64,000 nt of DNA, taken from Loktanella sp. 3ANDIMAR09. Its GTDB lineage: Bacteria > Pseudomonadota > Alphaproteobacteria > Rhodobacterales > Rhodobacteraceae. Made by a program: the position numbers and the translations under genes. The stretch spans positions 434,001 through 498,000 of the forward strand of contig NZ_LJAK01000001.1 in assembly GCF_001420005.1 (NCBI RefSeq), in the 5' to 3' direction. Below the pieces are notes generated by a model. It was not told where the DNA came from. It worked only from the letters and a program-made list of their open reading frames with translations, and ran no database searches. This document shows positions 1 to 9,600 of the stretch, in pieces. Position 1 is the stretch's first letter. Each line of letters starts with the position of its first letter.

Positions 1-1455
1 GCGCGGGTGTCGCCACCGCAAAAGTGCCGCGAATCCAAAACAGCGATGTGTCACGGCATCGACCTGCGGCTGAAAGAAGGCTTCGAATTCATCGCGGGCG
101 ACAGCATCCTGCAGGTCGCGTGTGAGCCCGCCATCGCTGAGCGCCTGTGCGCGCATCCGCGGACGAAAGAACGCGACAGACCTGCCATTCAGCTTGGCGT
201 CGGTCAGCGCCATTTCTGCAGCACCGAGGATCGAGATGCTCTCGTCATGGGGTTCGCGTGGGTCCAGAATGGCGACGCCTGCGGCAACGGCACAGCCGAC
301 ACGCTGGCCGTCACAGGTGACGGGATCCGACATGCCGCGGCACAATTGTTCGGCCAGCTCTTCCAGCTTGGGGTTATCGAGGGCGATCTCTTTGACAAAG
401 AGGAATTCATTGCCGCCGATCCTGGCCGCGAGACCATGTGTCTGGGCGGCGTCTTGCAAAAACGCTGCGGCCTGTCGCAACAATCGATCGCCAGCGTCAT
501 AGCCGTAAATCGCGTTCACCTGTTTGAAACGTCTGATGTCGAGGTGGATGATGCCCAAGCCTGTTTGCAGATCAAGACGGGCAGCCCAGTCGCGGATGTC
601 ATCCAGCAGTTTGCGCCGGTTGCGCAGGCCCGTCAGTTCATCCGTCAGCATCATGCGTTCCAGCCGGGCCTGCTGGTGTTTCAGTTCCGTGATGTCGATC
701 CGCAGACCCACACGCCCGCCGCCGGGCGTTCTGCGTTCCTGGACCCGCAGCCAGCGGCCGGAAGACAGTTGCTGTTCCACCATGCTGTTTTCCCGACTGT
801 GCGCGCTGAGCCGTTGTTCAAGCCACTCATCCTCTTGGCCGATGGCGTCAAGGTATTCCCCGGCATCCAGTCCGGCCTGCAGGATTTCGCGAAACGTCGT
901 GCCTTCGGTCATGCGATGCGCGCTTTGGGGGTAGAGGGCGCGATAATTGTCGTTGCAGATGACCAGCCTGTCTTCGTTGTCATAATAGACAAAACCGTCG
1001 GCCAGGGCATTGATGGTCGTCGTCAGTTGCGATTCGGCCTGTTGCACGCGGTCACGGTAATGCGCCTGCGCCGTTTCATCGGTGATGATCGCGATCAGTG
1101 TCGGTTTGCCTGCGTTGATGCACACAACCCGGACAAGGTATTCCCGTTGTTCATCTGTTTTCAGGCGAACCTGCCGGGGGCGTCCGGGACAGGTTCGCAG
1201 CCGGTTCAACAGTGCAACGGTCCGGTGCGATCTGATCGCGGGGACCAGGTCGGCCATGCGCCGTTTACGCAACTGACGTAGGTCGCACCCGAACAACGCA
1301 AGTGCCTGTGAATTACCGGCAATCACCTGCTGCGTTTTGCCATCTGCCACGATGATCGCGGCAGGTCCCATGTCGAACAAGGCGTCCAGAACGCCACGGC
1401 GTTCAAGCTCTTGCCGCGCGGCAAAAGCCGCATTCTGATCCGGATCAAGTTTCAT
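1..1455 (-). CDS. PAS-GGDEF-EAL protein, partial (C-terminus beyond window), degenerate active sites
   Basis: The reading frame is open from an ATG at 1455 down to base 1 (485 codons) and continues past the left edge. The N-terminal part (about residues 15-240) looks like two PAS-type sensory segments. A GGDEF domain follows with IGGNEF near residue 345, where GGDEF is expected. The final visible residues begin an EAL domain, reading GFAALLRWRHP where GxEALLRW is usual. Family knowledge: GGDEF makes and EAL degrades cyclic di-GMP. Here the signature Asp is Asn and the signature Glu is Ala, so I infer a non-catalytic or receptor-type protein. The gene is transcribed away from the sugar locus. 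The missing C-terminus prevents checking the other EAL metal ligands. Confidence 0.85.
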   Translation of the reverse strand, partial: MKLDPDQNAAFAARQELERRGVLDALFDMGPAAIIVADGKTQQVIAGNSQALALFGCDLRQLRKRRMADLVPAIRSHRTVALLNRLRTCPGRPRQVRLKTDEQREYLVRVVCINAGKPTLIAIITDETAQAHYRDRVQQAESQLTTTINALADGFVYYDNEDRLVICNDNYRALYPQSAHRMTEGTTFREILQAGLDAGEYLDAIGQEDEWLEQRLSAHSRENSMVEQQLSSGRWLRVQERRTPGGGRVGLRIDITELKHQQARLERMMLTDELTGLRNRRKLLDDIRDWAARLDLQTGLGIIHLDIRRFKQVNAIYGYDAGDRLLRQAAAFLQDAAQTHGLAARIGGNEFLFVKEIALDNPKLEELAEQLCRGMSDPVTCDGQRVGCAVAAGVAILDPREPHDESISILGAAEMALTDAKLNGRSVAFFRPRMRAQALSDGGLTRDLQDAVARDEFEAFFQPQVDAVTHRCFGFAALLRWRHPR

Positions 1456-1646
1456 GACGTTCCCGCGTTGGCTGTTGCGGTTCTAGTGTCCGATGGTGAA
1501 GCAAAGGTTTAAGACTCTGTCCTTCAGCCATTTTTATCATTTCGGCGGGCCGTCTATTCGTTCAGATGATTGGACACGCCTGTTGTGGGCACCACCTTGT
1601 CCGCAGCAGACGGCCTCTGCGCCGCAACCCTGACAGGAGACCCCTT

Positions 1647-2690
1647 ATGACCTACTTGCCCGCCTCGGACCGCTATGACCGCATGCCTTACCGCCGCTGC
1701 GGTCGGTCGGGCCTCAAGCTTCCGGCGATCAGCCTGGGGCTTTGGCACAACTTCGGCGGGGACACTCCGCACGAAGTCAAACGCGACATGTGTCGCACGG
1801 CGTTCGACCATGGCATCACCCATTTCGACTTGGCCAACAACTATGGCCCGCCACCGGGCAGCGCCGAAGAAGCGTTCGGTGAAATCCTCGCGACCGATTT
1901 CGCAGGCCTGCGGGACGAGCTGATCATCAGTTCCAAGGCGGGCTATGACATGTGGCCCGGTCCCTATGGAAATTGGGGCAGCCGCAAATACCTGATGGCG
2001 TCCTGTGACCAGTCGCTGGACCGGATGAGGCTGGATTACGTCGACATTTTCTATTCGCACCGGTTTGACCCGGAAACCCCGCTAGAGGAAACGATGGGCG
2101 CATTGGCCGATATCGTGAAATCGGGTCGCGCGCTGTATGCCGGAATCAGCAGTTACAACACTGAAAAGACGCGTGAAGCTGCTGCATTGCTTGCCGACGA
2201 GGGTGTGCCGTTGCTGATCCATCAGCCCAGCTACAATATCTTTAACCGTTGGGTGGAAACCGATGGATTGAAAGAGACGCTGGCCGATCTGGGTGTGGGA
2301 TCGATTGCGTTTACCCCGCTGGCACAAGGTATGTTGACCAAGAAGTATCTGGGCGGAATCCCCGATGACAGCCGTGCAGCGCAGGACAAATCGCTGTCGC
2401 CCGATCTGATCACCGAAGACGCGCTGGACAGCGTGCGGGCATTGAACGAACTGGCAGAGGCCCGGGGTCAGACGCTCGCGCAGATGGCGATTGCATGGGT
2501 ATTGCGCAACGAAGGCATCACGACAGCCTTGATCGGTGCCAGCAAGTCCAGCCAGATCGTCGACTGCGCGGGGGCGGCGGCAAATCTGACCTTTACCGAT
2601 GACGAGCTGGCCGAGATCGACGCACGCGCAGGCGACAAGGCGATCAACCTCTGGGCGGAAAGCTCTTTGTCGGAAAATGCTCCTGCATAA
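1647..2690 (+). CDS. Aldo/keto reductase, YghZ/MgrA-like
   Basis: A 347-aa NADPH-type aldo/keto reductase of the YghZ (L-glyceraldehyde 3-phosphate reductase) subfamily, judged by its start (MPYRRCGRSGLKLPAISLG), the FDLANNYGPPPGSAE segment with the catalytic Tyr, SSKAGYDMWPGPYG with the catalytic Lys, and YSHRFDPETPLEE with the His. Length matches E. coli YghZ (about 346 aa). I chose ATG 1647 because AGGAGA lies about six bases upstream; an upstream in-frame start gives no homologous residues. It precedes a LacI-type regulator and xylA on the same strand, so it probably acts on a sugar or aldehyde intermediate of that locus. The actual substrate cannot be read from sequence. Confidence 0.9.
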   Translation: MTYLPASDRYDRMPYRRCGRSGLKLPAISLGLWHNFGGDTPHEVKRDMCRTAFDHGITHFDLANNYGPPPGSAEEAFGEILATDFAGLRDELIISSKAGYDMWPGPYGNWGSRKYLMASCDQSLDRMRLDYVDIFYSHRFDPETPLEETMGALADIVKSGRALYAGISSYNTEKTREAAALLADEGVPLLIHQPSYNIFNRWVETDGLKETLADLGVGSIAFTPLAQGMLTKKYLGGIPDDSRAAQDKSLSPDLITEDALDSVRALNELAEARGQTLAQMAIAWVLRNEGITTALIGASKSSQIVDCAGAAANLTFTDDELAEIDARAGDKAINLWAESSLSENAPA

Positions 2691-2696
2691 AAAATG

Positions 2697-2746
2697 ATTG
2701 GCGTTCCTCATTTTTCGGATTAAGGTCTGAAAGGGGGGACGCCAAT
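2697..2746 (+). promoter_or_regulatory. Potential SD-masking hairpin before the LacI-type regulator
   Basis: Bases 2697-2709 (ATTGGCGTTCCTC) can pair continuously with 2734-2746 (GGGGGACGCCAAT), 13 pairs including two G-U, around a 24-nt loop. The 3' arm contains the G-rich ribosome binding site and the first two bases of the regulator's ATG at 2745. If it forms in the mRNA it would limit translation initiation. Its function is inferred. Confidence 0.4.
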
Positions 2747-3770
2747 GGCCAGAGCAACGATTCATGATGTCGCAAGAACGGCGCAGGTCAGCCTTGCGAC
2801 TGTTGACCGCGTGCTGAACAATCGCGGCAGCGTTGCGGCGAAGTCCGTTAAAAAGGTGCAGGATGCCGTCGCACGGACGGGTTATGTCCGTGATCAGTTT
2901 GCTGCCAACCTGTCCCGTGGAAATGGCTATCGGTTCGTTTTTCTGCTGCCGGCCGGGCAATCGGCATTCGTGCGCAAGCTGATCGCAGAAATTGCGCGGG
3001 AATCTGATCTGAACCGCAAGGATCGGGTTCATATTGACATACGATCATCAAAAACATTCGATCCGGTCTCTCAGGTTGCGTCCCTGCGGCAGATCGACCC
3101 CGAAACGACTGATTGTGCCGCCGTCATCGTCAGCGACGTGCCGCAGGTCCGGGCAGAGCTGACGCGGCTGCGCGCGGCAGGGGTTCGCATCGTGTCTCTT
3201 GTCGCGGATGTGCAGGCCGAGGCACGCGATATCTATGTCGGGCCGAACAATGAGGTGGCGGGCCGGATGGCCGGGCAGTTCATGGGACGGCTCATCCGGG
3301 AACCTGTGGGTCCCGTGCTTGTGATCGCAGGGTCGCTTGCTGCGCGCGACCATGCGCAGCGCTTGTTGGGATTCCGGCAGGTTCTGCAAAATGATTTTTC
3401 CGGATTGACGCTGCTGCCCGTCGTCGAGGGTTTCGATGACGCAGCGCGCATCGCTGATCTTGTGGCGCGCACGTTGGATGCAATGTCACCCGTCGGCATA
3501 TACGCGATCGGTGCCGGGAACGCGGGCCTGGTCGCCGCGCTGCGCCGTGCCAATTCGGCGTTTCGGCCCGTCACCATTGCACATGAATCGACCGACGCCA
3601 CCCGCGAGGGTCTGCGCGATGGCCTGATTGACCTGGTGATCGACCAGGATCCGGGCCGCGCCGTGACCCGCGCCGTGCGCCTGATGCGCGACATGGCAGA
3701 CAAACAGGCCGTGCCATCCGCGCGCGGCGAAATCCCCCTAAGTGTTATCATCAAGGAAAGCCTCTCATGA
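2745..3770 (+). CDS. LacI-family transcriptional regulator of the xylose-isomerase locus
   Basis: A 341-aa LacI/GalR-type repressor. The N-terminal helix-turn-helix (residues 4-25, [20 protein letters not shown]) and hinge helix are followed by a periplasmic-binding-protein-like effector domain (residues about 60-335). The sequence after the HTH departs from typical LacI members but keeps the two-lobe pattern, including [17 protein letters not shown] and a C-terminal [19 protein letters not shown] segment. It overlaps xylA by four bases (ATGA), so the two are translationally coupled. I infer that it controls this sugar locus, probably answering to a sugar. No clear palindromic operator was found in the short gap upstream; a hairpin covers its ribosome binding site. 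Confidence 0.9.
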   Translation: MARATIHDVARTAQVSLATVDRVLNNRGSVAAKSVKKVQDAVARTGYVRDQFAANLSRGNGYRFVFLLPAGQSAFVRKLIAEIARESDLNRKDRVHIDIRSSKTFDPVSQVASLRQIDPETTDCAAVIVSDVPQVRAELTRLRAAGVRIVSLVADVQAEARDIYVGPNNEVAGRMAGQFMGRLIREPVGPVLVIAGSLAARDHAQRLLGFRQVLQNDFSGLTLLPVVEGFDDAARIADLVARTLDAMSPVGIYAIGAGNAGLVAALRRANSAFRPVTIAHESTDATREGLRDGLIDLVIDQDPGRAVTRAVRLMRDMADKQAVPSARGEIPLSVIIKESLS

Positions 3771-5065
3771 CCGACTATTTCAAAGGAATTGCCCCCGTCA
3801 CCTATGAGGGGCCTGACAGCACCAATCCGCTGGCGTTCAGGCATTACAACCCGGACGAGGTCATTCTGGGCAAAACCATGCGCGACCACCTGCGGTTTGC
3901 GGTTGCCTATTGGCACAATTTTGTCTGGGAAGGCGGCGACCCGTTTGGTGGCCGGACGTTCGACAGACCGTGGTTCCCTGCCGACAGCATGGAACTGGCC
4001 AAGCTGAAGGCCGATGCCGCATTCGAGATGTTCGAGATCCTCGGCGTGCCGTATTATTGCTTTCACGACCACGACATTCGGCCAGAGGGTGCATCGCTGC
4101 AAGAAAGTGCGGATCGTCTGCATGAAATGGCGGATTACGTCGCCCCCAAGATGGAAGGCGGCACCCAGCTGCTTTGGGGGACGGCCAATATGTTCAGCCA
4201 CCGCCGCTACATGAGCGGAGCCAGCACGAACCCCGATCCCGACGTCTTTGCCTATTGCGCCAGCACGGTCAAAACCTGCATGGACGTAACCCATCGTCTG
4301 GGTGGTCAGAACTATGTCCTGTGGGGCGGGCGCGAAGGCTATGAGACCTTGCTGAACACCGATCTGGACCGAGAACTGGCGCAGATGGGGCGGTTTTTGC
4401 AGATGGTCGTCGAATACAAGCACAAGATCGGATTCAAGGGCGCGATCCTGATCGAGCCAAAGCCGCAAGAACCGACAAAGCATCAATACGACTACGACGT
4501 CGCCACGGTTTACGGATTTCTCCAGCGGTTCGGTCTGGAAAACGAGGTCAAGGTGAACGTCGAACAGGGACATGCGATCCTTGCCGGCCATTCGTTCGAG
4601 CATGAATTGGCGATGGCGCGGGCGCTGGGCCTGTTCGGGTCGATCGACATGAACCGCAACGACTATCAGTCCGGCTGGGATACCGACCAGTTCCCCAACA
4701 ATACGCCGGAGGCCGCGCTGGCCTACTACGAGGTGTTGCGTGCAGGCGGATTCACCACGGGTGGCACGAATTTCGACGCCAAGCTGCGCCGCCAGTCCAT
4801 CGACGCAGAAGACCTGATTGCAGCGCATGTAGGCGGGATGGACATCTGCGCCCGGGGGCTGAAGGCTGCGGCCGCCATGATTGCCGATGATGCACTTGAG
4901 GCACCACGCCGCGCCCGCTACGCTGGGTGGGACAGTGCGGACCACCTGTCTGAAACCGCAACGCTGGAAAGCGTCGCTGCCTATGCCGAGGCAGGTCAGA
5001 TTGACCCCCAGCCGGTATCAGGTGGGCAGGAACGGTTGGAAAACATCGTAAACCGCTACGTTTAG
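3767..5065 (+). CDS. xylA: Xylose isomerase
   Basis: A 432-aa metal-dependent aldose-ketose isomerase converting D-xylose to D-xylulose. Family signatures are intact: [18 protein letters not shown] near residue 50, the catalytic His/Asp segment [11 protein letters not shown] near residue 103, [22 protein letters not shown] (metal-binding Glu and Lys) near residue 225, and the second metal motif [17 protein letters not shown] near residue 300. The length is typical of group II XylA. Its ATG overlaps the stop codon of the upstream LacI-type gene. No xylulose kinase or xylose transporter is visible nearby, unlike classical xylAB loci, so the kinase is either elsewhere or the enzyme serves another sugar here. 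Confidence 0.96.
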   Translation: MTDYFKGIAPVTYEGPDSTNPLAFRHYNPDEVILGKTMRDHLRFAVAYWHNFVWEGGDPFGGRTFDRPWFPADSMELAKLKADAAFEMFEILGVPYYCFHDHDIRPEGASLQESADRLHEMADYVAPKMEGGTQLLWGTANMFSHRRYMSGASTNPDPDVFAYCASTVKTCMDVTHRLGGQNYVLWGGREGYETLLNTDLDRELAQMGRFLQMVVEYKHKIGFKGAILIEPKPQEPTKHQYDYDVATVYGFLQRFGLENEVKVNVEQGHAILAGHSFEHELAMARALGLFGSIDMNRNDYQSGWDTDQFPNNTPEAALAYYEVLRAGGFTTGGTNFDAKLRRQSIDAEDLIAAHVGGMDICARGLKAAAAMIADDALEAPRRARYAGWDSADHLSETATLESVAAYAEAGQIDPQPVSGGQERLENIVNRYV

Positions 5066-5076
5066 TGGTGGATGCC

Positions 5077-5126
5077 GGACCGGGGCGCTGCCCCGGACCC
5101 CGGAGTATTTTTGGCAAGATGATGGA
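5077..5126 (+). repeat. Rhodobacterales-type intergenic repeat, copy 1
   Basis: The xylA-oxidoreductase gap holds CCGGGGCGCTGCCCCGG (a GC-rich palindrome), then ACCCCGG and AGTATTTTTGGCAAGATGATG. The same block order occurs at 26375-26424 and, inverted, at 21211-21253. The A/T-rich tail provides bases just ahead of the next gene's ribosome binding site. Confidence 0.75.
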
Positions 5127-5135
5127 GATGGCGCC

Positions 5136-6257
5136 ATGACACGGATCAAGCTTGGCATGGTGGGTGGTGGCAAGGATGCCTTTATCGGGGCGGTTCACAG
5201 GATTGCGGCACGCCTGGACAACCGGTTCGAACTTGTGGCCGGCGCGCTGTCCTCTACGCCTGAAAAAGCGCAGGACTCCGGGCGTGCGCTTGGGCTGGCA
5301 CCGGACCGGACCTATGACGACTATGTTGCCATGGCCAAGCGCGAGGCACGGCTGAAGGACGGAATAGCAGCCGTTGCAATCGTGACCCCCAACCACATGC
5401 ACGCGCCGGTCGCGCGTGAATTTCTGAAGCGCGGCATTCACGTGATCTGTGACAAGCCGCTGACGGCAACCCTGCCGGAAGCACGCAAACTGGTGGCCGT
5501 GGCGGAAAAGTCCGACGCCTTGTTCATCCTGACGCATAACTACACGGGTTATCCGCTGATGCGGCATGCGCGTCAGATGATCGCTGAAGGCGCGCTGGGC
5601 CGGATCCGGGTCGTGCAGGTGGAATATGCACAGGACTGGCTGGCCGAGGCACCGGAACCGGACAACAAGCAGGCGGCGTGGCGCACCGATCCGGCCAAGT
5701 CAGGGGTCGGCGGGTCCACCGGCGACATCGGCACCCATGCCTATAATCTGGCCTGTTTCGTGACGGGGCTGAAGCTGGACAGCCTTGCTGCGGATCTGGA
5801 TGCCTTTGTGCCGGGGCGGCAGGTGGACGACAACGGACACGTGATGTTGCGGTTTCACGGTGGGGCCAAGGGCATGCTGTGGTGTTCGCAGGTTGCCACG
5901 GGAGCGGAAAACCGTCTGACCCTTCGGGTTTACGGCGACAAAGGCGGGATCGAGTGGGGGCAGGAAAACCCCAACGTCATGCGCTACACGCCACTAGGCG
6001 GTGTCACGCAACTGCTGACCCGCAATGGTGCGTCGGGTGCGACGGCAGGCACGCGGGTGCCTGGTGGTCATCCGGAAGGATACCTGGAGGCATTTGCCAA
6101 TATCTACGCGGCAGCTGCCGATGCAATCGAGGCTGCGCGCGCCGGCGAGAAATCGTCTGCGCTTTATCCCACGATCCAGGACGGTCTGGATGGCGTTGCA
6201 TTTGTCGATGCCTGCGCGCGGTCGTCACGCCGCAACGCGGCGTGGATCACGCTTTAG
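5136..6257 (+). CDS. Gfo/Idh/MocA-family NAD(P)-dependent oxidoreductase
   Basis: A 373-aa sugar or polyol dehydrogenase of the glucose-fructose/inositol dehydrogenase superfamily. The N-terminal Rossmann fold begins LGMVGGGKDAFIGAVHR (residues 5-21); the conserved dinucleotide/substrate Lys is in HVICDKPLTATLPEA near residue 110. The C-terminal half carries GGSTGDIGTHAYNLACFVTG, with the family's conserved Asp and His. SD-like GGAGATGG precedes the ATG at 5136. It follows xylA on the same strand after a 70-bp repeat-containing gap, so it is likely co-expressed. It converges with the response-regulator gene, overlapping by four bases. The substrate is not readable; similarity to uncharacterised locus-specific members suggests a sugar derivative. 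Confidence 0.9.
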   Translation: MTRIKLGMVGGGKDAFIGAVHRIAARLDNRFELVAGALSSTPEKAQDSGRALGLAPDRTYDDYVAMAKREARLKDGIAAVAIVTPNHMHAPVAREFLKRGIHVICDKPLTATLPEARKLVAVAEKSDALFILTHNYTGYPLMRHARQMIAEGALGRIRVVQVEYAQDWLAEAPEPDNKQAAWRTDPAKSGVGGSTGDIGTHAYNLACFVTGLKLDSLAADLDAFVPGRQVDDNGHVMLRFHGGAKGMLWCSQVATGAENRLTLRVYGDKGGIEWGQENPNVMRYTPLGGVTQLLTRNGASGATAGTRVPGGHPEGYLEAFANIYAAAADAIEAARAGEKSSALYPTIQDGLDGVAFVDACARSSRRNAAWITL

Positions 6258-6637
6258 GCGATGCGGGCGGGTGCGATCTGCACCCCGAAGGCCGCAGCAA
6301 TATCCCCGATCTGGAACGGCTTTTCGACAAGTGTAAAATCGCATATTTCGCCGATTTCGTCGCGGTTGTAACCCGATGCGAACACGACCTTGACGCCCTT
6401 GCGGGACAGGTCGAGGCCCAGTTCGATGCTCCGCTCGCCGTTGCCGAGGTTCATGTCCAGCAGGGCAAAGTCGAAGGTGTGGGACCCACATTTCGCGTGG
6501 GCCGATGCAAGGTTGTGTGCGATCTGCACATCGAAGCCGAGCTGGTTTTCCAGTCCATCTGAGACATCGAGGGCCACGATGACCTCGTCTTCGACATATA
6601 GGATTTTAGGACGTGTAGGTGTCGAAGACGCTGTCAT
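6254..6637 (-). CDS. Single-domain response regulator
   Basis: A 127-aa receiver domain without an output domain. Acidic pocket residues are in LYVEDE (E16, D17), the phosphoacceptor is D61 in FALLDMNLG, the switch residue is in VVFASGY, and the conserved Lys is in LVEKPFQ. Start ATG 6637 lies inside the 3' end of the upstream kinase gene (32-bp overlap), so the two are translationally linked. Family knowledge: single-domain receivers with HWE kinases act as phosphate shuttles or sinks. I infer that it is the direct partner of the CheB-CheR-HWE kinase. Confidence 0.92.
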   Translation of the reverse strand: MTASSTPTRPKILYVEDEVIVALDVSDGLENQLGFDVQIAHNLASAHAKCGSHTFDFALLDMNLGNGERSIELGLDLSRKGVKVVFASGYNRDEIGEICDFTLVEKPFQIGDIAAAFGVQIAPARIA

Positions 6638-9600
6638 TCGGAATCTCGATAAGTGAATCTTTCGGAATGGTAAAAACGCACCGCAGCCCCGATTGTTCCC
6701 AAAAAAATTCAACTTTCCCATCAAGACTGCCCTCGATCGTTGATCGGATCAATTGGCTGCCGAAACCGGAAACCTCGCTCTGGTCTGCAGGCGGGCCGCC
6801 TTTTTCCTGCCAGCTGAAGATAAAGTCATCCGATTCACCATCATCCTGCCGCACCCATGACAATGAGACCTGACCGTCCTCTTTTGAAAAACTGCCGTAT
6901 TTCGCGGCGTTTGTCGCAAGTTCGTGGATCGCCATGCCAAGTGACAGCGCGGCGCGGGCGTTGACCACGATATCGGGGCCTTTCAGTTGGACGCGTTCGG
7001 CACCGTAGACATCCACCAGTTCAGGGCGCAGGACATCCTGCAATTTCGCCGATGACCAGTTCGATTGGGTCAGCAGTTTGTGGGTCTGGGCAAGGGCCTG
7101 AATTCGCTGCGACAGCGCCTCAAAGATCGCCTTGTCAGCGGTTGCGTCACGTTTGGCGCGTGACACCAGCGCCAGAACGTTGGCCAGCATGTTTTTGACG
7201 CGATGCTGCAATTCCTGCATCACGCGGCGCAGCTCGAACTGGATCTGAACCAATTCGGTGCTATCACGGACATTGATGCCGATGCCGATCAGCTTGTCGC
7301 CCTGACGCACGGGATACCAATCAGTTTCAAACACCCGGTTGTCATCCGGCCGCGTCGGCACGGCCCCTCTGATCTGGTAGTTTTCGACTTTTTTGCCGGT
7401 TTCGGCCACCTGCTTCGCCAGACGACGTGCGATGTCAGCCATGCCGCCCGACATTTCACCCAGCGATCTGCCGATCATGTCTTCGACCGAAACCCCGAGG
7501 ATTTCGGACAGTCGCGTATTGGCCCGGATGTAATTGAGATCGGTGTCCAGCAGGGCCATCGCAATCGGGCTTGCGGTGTACAGGCCCTCGATTTCCTCTA
7601 GCCGGTCGGCCGCGATCAGGCGCGCCTCTTCGGCGTCCTGGGCCAGCCTGCGCAGTTCGGTGACGTCGAACAGGGACACAACGACCCCGCCCTTTGAATG
7701 GCCGCTCTGGGCATAGGGGACAAAGCGCGCCCGGAAGGATTTACCGCGACGGGTTTCATATTCCTTTTCCAGCAGCTCCTGGCTGTCCATCACCCTTTTG
7801 CAGTCAGTGACGATCTGATCCATGTCCACCTCGGACGCGATATCGTCGATGCGGCGACCGATATCGGTTTTCTGGAATCGGAACACCTCGCAGGCTTCGG
7901 GGGTAAAGCTGCGCAGCTTGAGGTCGGCGTCCAGAAAAATGGTGCCGATCTTGGTGCTGCGGATGAAATTCGCGAGGTCCGTGTTGGCGTCGCGCACTTC
8001 GGTAATCTTGTTGTTCAATTCGTCGTTGGTGGTTGTCAGTTCCTCGTTCGCGGACTGCAACTCTTCGTTCATGGACATCATCTCTTCGTTCGAGCTTTTC
8101 AGCTCTTCGTTCGATGTCTCCAGCTCTTCGACGGTGGACCTGATCTGAAGCCTTGCCTCGTCCAGCTCGCTTTCGAGGTCCTGCACATATTTGGCTGTCG
8201 CTTCTGACAGGTTTTCGGGACTGGGAAGCTTGGTGCCCTCGGGCAGGGTCTGGTCCTGGAACAGGATCAGGTCCTGACCGCCTGTCATGCGCTGCCTGGT
8301 GATACGGATCAGTCGCGGCGTGCCATCCAGAACGCCCGTGAAATCCCAATCGGCGGTTTCGCCGCTTCCAAGCTGGCGGTTCAGCAGCCGACGCAGGTTG
8401 TTTTCCAGTTCCGGTCGGATCAGCTTCATCAGGTCCAGCTGCGGCCGGCCTGCCTTCATTTTCAGATAGGCCGTCGCCGGATCAGATGCGTATTGCAGGT
8501 CGCGGGCGTTGCTGACGACGATATACGCAGGCGACATCAGGTCGATCACCTTGTCCGCATAAGCCATGGCGGGCGCTGTTTGTCTGTTTGCGGCGTCGGG
8601 CATCGCGATCTGCGGTTCGTTTTCGGGATCGGGGGCGGGTGTCTGGCTCAGGTCCAGGCGTGCCGCCGGGCCGGGCTGCCGCCGATAGATACGGTTTTGT
8701 CGGGACAGATCGGCAAAGGCCTCTGGACCGTTGATCGGCGACTCGGATGTGCCCAGCACGAGGATACCGCCTTCGCGCAGGGCATAGTGAAACACCCGGA
8801 TCGCTTTTTCCTGCAGGGATTTGTCGAAATAGATCAGGACATTCCGGCAGGTGACCATGTCAATCTGACTGAACGGCGGGTCCTTGATGATGCTTTGGTT
8901 CGAAAACCGCACCATGGAACGCAGCCTGTCGTTCACGGTGTACCCGTCGCTGCGCCATTTGAAATATTTGTGCAGGTATTCTGCCGGGACTTCGTCGGCG
9001 ATGGTGTTCAGGTATTGACCACGCCGGGCCGTTTCCAGCGCGTCTTCGTCAATATCGGTGCCAAAGATCATGACGCGCGGCCACACATCAAGGCGTTCCA
9101 TCGCTTCTGACAGCAGCATCGCGATACTGTAGGCCTCTTGTCCGGTCGAACAGCCCGGCACCCAGATCCGCAGCTCATCGGTGTTGCCGCGGCCTTCCAT
9201 CAGCTCGGGAATGACCTTGTTGCGCAGGTCGTCGAACACGGAATCGTCGCGGAAAAAGCTGGTGACGTTGATCAGAACATCCTTGAACAGGCGACTGACC
9301 TCTTCTGGATCATTGATCAGAACCTTGAGGTATTCGTTCGGATGGCTCAGGCCCAGCACCGACATGCGCACCGCGATCCGCCGCAGCAAGGTGCCGGGTT
9401 TATAGCCGGAAAAGTCGTGGCCCGTGCGGTAGCGGACATGCCGCATGGCGCGGCTGATGAATTCGCGGTCGGTCAGGGCGTCCTCCGGGATGCCGCCGCG
9501 ACAGTCAAAGTAGTCGTTCAGGACCGCAAACATTTCCGCGACTGGCAGGACGATATCGGCGACCCCGGTTTCGATCGCGCTGCGCGGCATGCCGTCGTAT

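Noticed and set aside
7-1281. Long open frame on the plus strand (424 codons)
   Set aside because: It lies opposite the PAS-GGDEF-EAL gene, whose minus-strand frame has clear domain motifs and a start at 1455; the plus-strand product resembles nothing.
3233-4945. 570-codon minus-strand frame across the LacI-type gene and xylA
   Set aside because: A GC-rich antisense shadow; both plus-strand genes have intact family motifs and coupled starts.
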